Source: Hydractinia symbiolongicarpus (lineage: Eukaryota; Cnidaria; Hydrozoa; Anthoathecata; Hydractiniidae). Taken from it: 64,000 nt of DNA. The translations under genes and the position numbers were made by a program. Every line of letters starts with the position of its first letter. Position 1 is the stretch's first letter. The notes beneath the pieces are model-generated. The model had not been told where the DNA came from. It saw nothing but the letters and a program-made list of their open reading frames with translations, and did not search any database. Location of the stretch: assembly GCF_029227915.1 (NCBI RefSeq), contig NC_079876.1, positions 3,660,001 through 3,724,000 of the forward strand, in the 5' to 3' direction. This document shows positions 61,771-64,000 of the stretch, one piece after another.

Positions 61771-62896
61771 TTGGAGTCCAATTGTCTCATTTATCACATT
61801 TATCAGGTCGCAGTCCAAAAGTAGTTCAATTAAGTCCCACAGTCAATTGTTTCATTGTTAAAAGCGATGCAATCTAATAATATCAGAAAAATATCGCTAA
61901 ATACATGTTGGTACGAATATGTGACCCAACCATTGTAAATCAAACGGACTGTCACCGTTAGAAAGTCAATGAAATGTAGTTTTTGAAACTGTCGCTATTC
62001 TTCAGCGCGAGATAACGGTTAGGATTGGTTTCACGGTAAAAATTGACTTATTTATCTAAATTTTTAATTGAAGCGCTACCACAGCGCCTAGTGTAATCGC
62101 TGAGTTCTGGCAATCATGTCAAATTAAAATGAATGTTATTTCTTGGAGTCCAATTGTCTCATTTATCATATTTATCAGGTCACAGTCCAAAGTTAGTTCA
62201 ATTAAGTCCCACATTCAATCGTTTCACTGTTAAAAGCGATGCAACCTAGTAATATCAGATAAATATCGCTAAATACATGTTGGTAGGAATATGTGACCCA
62301 ACCGTTGTAACTCAAAGGGACTGACATCGATAGAAAGTCCGTGAAAAGTAATATTTGAAACTGTCTCTATTTCTTCAGCGCGCGCTAACGGTTAGGATTC
62401 GTCCCACGGCTAAAAAATGACTTTTTTATCTTAATTTTCAACTGAAGCGCTACCACAGGGACCAGTGTAATCCCTGAGTTGCGGCAATCATGTCAAATTA
62501 AGAAGAGTGTTATTTCTTGGAGTTCAATTGTCTTACTTTTACATTTATAAGGTCACAGCCCAAAATCAGTTCAATTAAGTCCCACAGTCAATCGTTTCAC
62601 TGTTAAAAGCGATACAACCTAGTAATACCGGAAAGATATCAAGAAATACATGTTGGTACGAATATGTGACTCAACCGTTGTAACACAAACGGATTGATAC
62701 TGTTAAAAAGTCAATGAAATGTAGTTTTTGAAACTGTCGTTATTTCTTCAGCGCGCGATAACGGATAGGATTGGTCCCACAGTAAAGAATGACTTATTAA
62801 TCTAAACTCTTAAATGAAGCACTACCACAGCGGCCAGTGTAATCGCTGAGTTCCGGCAATCATGTCAAATTAAGAAGAATTTTAATTCTTGGAGAT

Positions 62897-64000
62897 CAAT
62901 TGTCTCACTTATAATATTTATCAGGTCACAGTCCAAAGTTAGTTCAATTAAGTCCCACAGCCAATCGTTTCATTGTTAAAAGCGATGCAATCTAGTAATA
63001 TCAGAAAAATATCGCTAAATACATGTTGGTACGAATATGTGACCCAACCGTTGTAACTGAAACGAACTGACACCGTTAGAAAGTCAATGAAATTTAGTTT
63101 TTGAAACTGTCGCTATTTCTTCAGCGCGCGATAACGGCTAGGATTGGTCCCACGGTAAAGAATGACTTATTTATCTAAATTTTTAAATGAAACGCTACCA
63201 CAATCGCTGTAATCGCTGAGTTGCGGCAAGCACATCAAATTAAGAAGAATGTTATTTCTTGGAGTCCAATTGTCTCATTTATCACATTTATCAGGTCGCA
63301 GTCCAAAAGTAGTTCAATTAAGTCCCACAGTCAATTGTTTCATTGTTAAAAGCGATGCAATCTAATAATATCAGAAAAATATCGCTAAATACATGTTGGT
63401 ACGAATATGTGACCCAACCATTGTAAATCAAACGGACTGTCACCGTTAGAAAGTCAATGAAATTTAGTTTTTGAAACTGTCGCTATTTCTTCAGCGCGCG
63501 ATAACGGCTAGGATTGGTCCCACGGTAAAGAATGACTTATTTATCTATATTTTTAAATGAAACGCTACCACAATCGCTGTAATCGCTGAGTTGCGGCAAT
63601 CATGTCAAATTGAGATGAATGTTATTTCTTGGATTCCAATTCTCTCACTTATCACATTCATCAGGTCACAGTCCAAAGTTAGTTCAATTAAGTCCCAAAT
63701 TCAATCGTTTCACTGTTAATAGCGATGCAACCTAGTAATAACAGATAAATATCGCTAAATACATGTTGGTACGAATATGTGACGCAACCGTTGTAATTGA
63801 AGCGGATTGATACCGTTAGAAAGTCAATGAAATGTAGCTCTTGAAAGTGTCGCTATTTCTTCAGGGCGCGATAACGGCTAGGATTGGTCCCACAGTGAAA
63901 ATGACTTATTTATCTAAATTTATAAATCAAGCGCTACCACAGCGCCTAGTGAAATCGCTGAGTTCCGGCAAGCACATCAAATTAAGAAGAATGTTATTTC
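62897..64000 (+). repeat. 2230-bp-period repeat, copy 2, cut by window end
   Basis: Unit starts 63130, 63500 and 63870 lie 2230 bp after 60900, 61270 and 61640. One visible difference is TTGAAAGTGTCG at 63841 against TTGAAAATGTCG at 61611. The copy is still matching at the last base, so the duplication extends beyond the window. Confidence 0.87.

Larger units (their letters stand above)
57918..62896 (+). repeat. Divergent right flank, founder-like monomers
   Basis: Unit starts 57918, 58290, 58663, 59036, 59409, 59781, 60154, 60527, 60900, 61270, 61640, 62011, 62384 and 62757. Neighbours differ from each other far more than in the HOR blocks, and no short period is seen. Units resemble individual classes elsewhere: 58290, 59036, 59781 and 62384 have the ATACCGG body of Q and L; 58663 is P-like; 59409 is T-like (CCCATAGTC); 60154 is U-like (CAGAGTTAG); 61270 is S-like (AATAACAGATAAATATCGC); 62011 matches the left half of the composites. 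Confidence 0.82.
1..64000 (+). repeat. Uninterrupted satellite DNA array, about 372-bp monomer
   Basis: Every line of the window can be aligned to the same monomer, which starts at GATAACGG(C/T)TAGGATT and ends at TTTCTTCAGCGCG. Successive starts are almost always 371-374 bp apart; the exceptions are 335-337 bp (30 units with one shared 36-bp deletion) and 551-553 bp (7 composite units). All units are head-to-tail in one orientation. I found no unique sequence, transposable element, inversion or gene in the array. The organisation is typical of eukaryotic centromeric or pericentromeric satellites; the location on a chromosome is inference. The family is not one I can name. Both ends of the window lie inside the array, so its true limits are unknown. 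Confidence 0.97.

Noticed and set aside
61611-61877. 88-aa frame on the + strand, and a 71-aa frame at 32501-32716
   Set aside because: Both are read-throughs of the monomer in the same phase, starting at TTGAAA. They depend on chance loss of stops in single diverged units.
1-64000. CRISPR array or other prokaryotic repeat system
   Set aside because: The repeats are contiguous 372-bp units with no unique spacers, and no cas-like genes or prokaryotic coding density are present.
1-64000. tRNA, rRNA or small RNA genes hidden in the monomer
   Set aside because: No cloverleaf, box A/B pair or rRNA core sequence was recognised; the only pairings are 5-6-bp inverted repeats.
1-64000. Transposon or retroelement inside or giving rise to the array
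   Set aside because: No terminal inverted repeats, LTRs, poly-A tails, target-site duplications or transposase-like frames were seen, and no unit is interrupted by foreign sequence.

Overview
The whole 64-kb window is one uninterrupted tandem array of a single AT-rich satellite (one unit counted by hand is about 37% GC). The basic monomer is about 372 bp, and every copy is in the same direct orientation. I mapped 172 unit starts, using the motif GATAACGG at the start of each unit. I see no protein-coding gene, rRNA, tRNA, transposon, CRISPR array or unique spacer. The short open frames start with TTG, not ATG, recur only because the repeat recurs, and show no sign of coding constraint. Megabase-type satellites with higher-order repeats (HORs) point to a eukaryotic chromosome, most likely centromeric or pericentromeric heterochromatin. 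CpG is not depleted (15 per monomer against about 13 expected), which argues against a heavily methylated vertebrate or plant genome and fits an insect or other invertebrate. I do not recognise the satellite family or the species.

Layout. (1) 1-22.9 kb: full-length monomers of three main classes (called L, U and T here), plus seven copies of a composite 1.5-length unit (551-553 bp) that all share one deletion junction. They are arranged in tandem HOR copies of 1298, 1672, 1863 and 4988 bp. (2) 22.9-57.9 kb: a younger-looking block built from three monomer classes, P (372 bp), Q (373 bp) and S (336 bp, with a 36-bp deletion). They form trimers P-Q-S (1081 bp) and tetramers P-Q-Q-S (1454 bp), with 1789-, 1118- and 1455-bp variants and one near-perfect 5441-bp tandem duplication at 38.8-49.7 kb. 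(3) 57.9-64 kb: divergent monomers mostly without HOR order, which look like older, founder-type versions of almost every class seen further left. The end of this part repeats itself with a 2230-bp period and runs off the window.

The array reads as a record of repeated unequal exchange. Two unique deletions (the composite junction and the 36-bp loss), several chimeric monomers, and nested duplications of 0.7 to 5.4 kb let their order be partly reconstructed. Candidate functional elements inside the monomer are a 15-bp box kept in nearly every copy, two short inverted repeats, and repeated AGCG/CGCT half-sites. None is shown to bind a protein. All comparisons were made by eye; identities are estimates and duplication breakpoints are good to roughly 10-30 bp.
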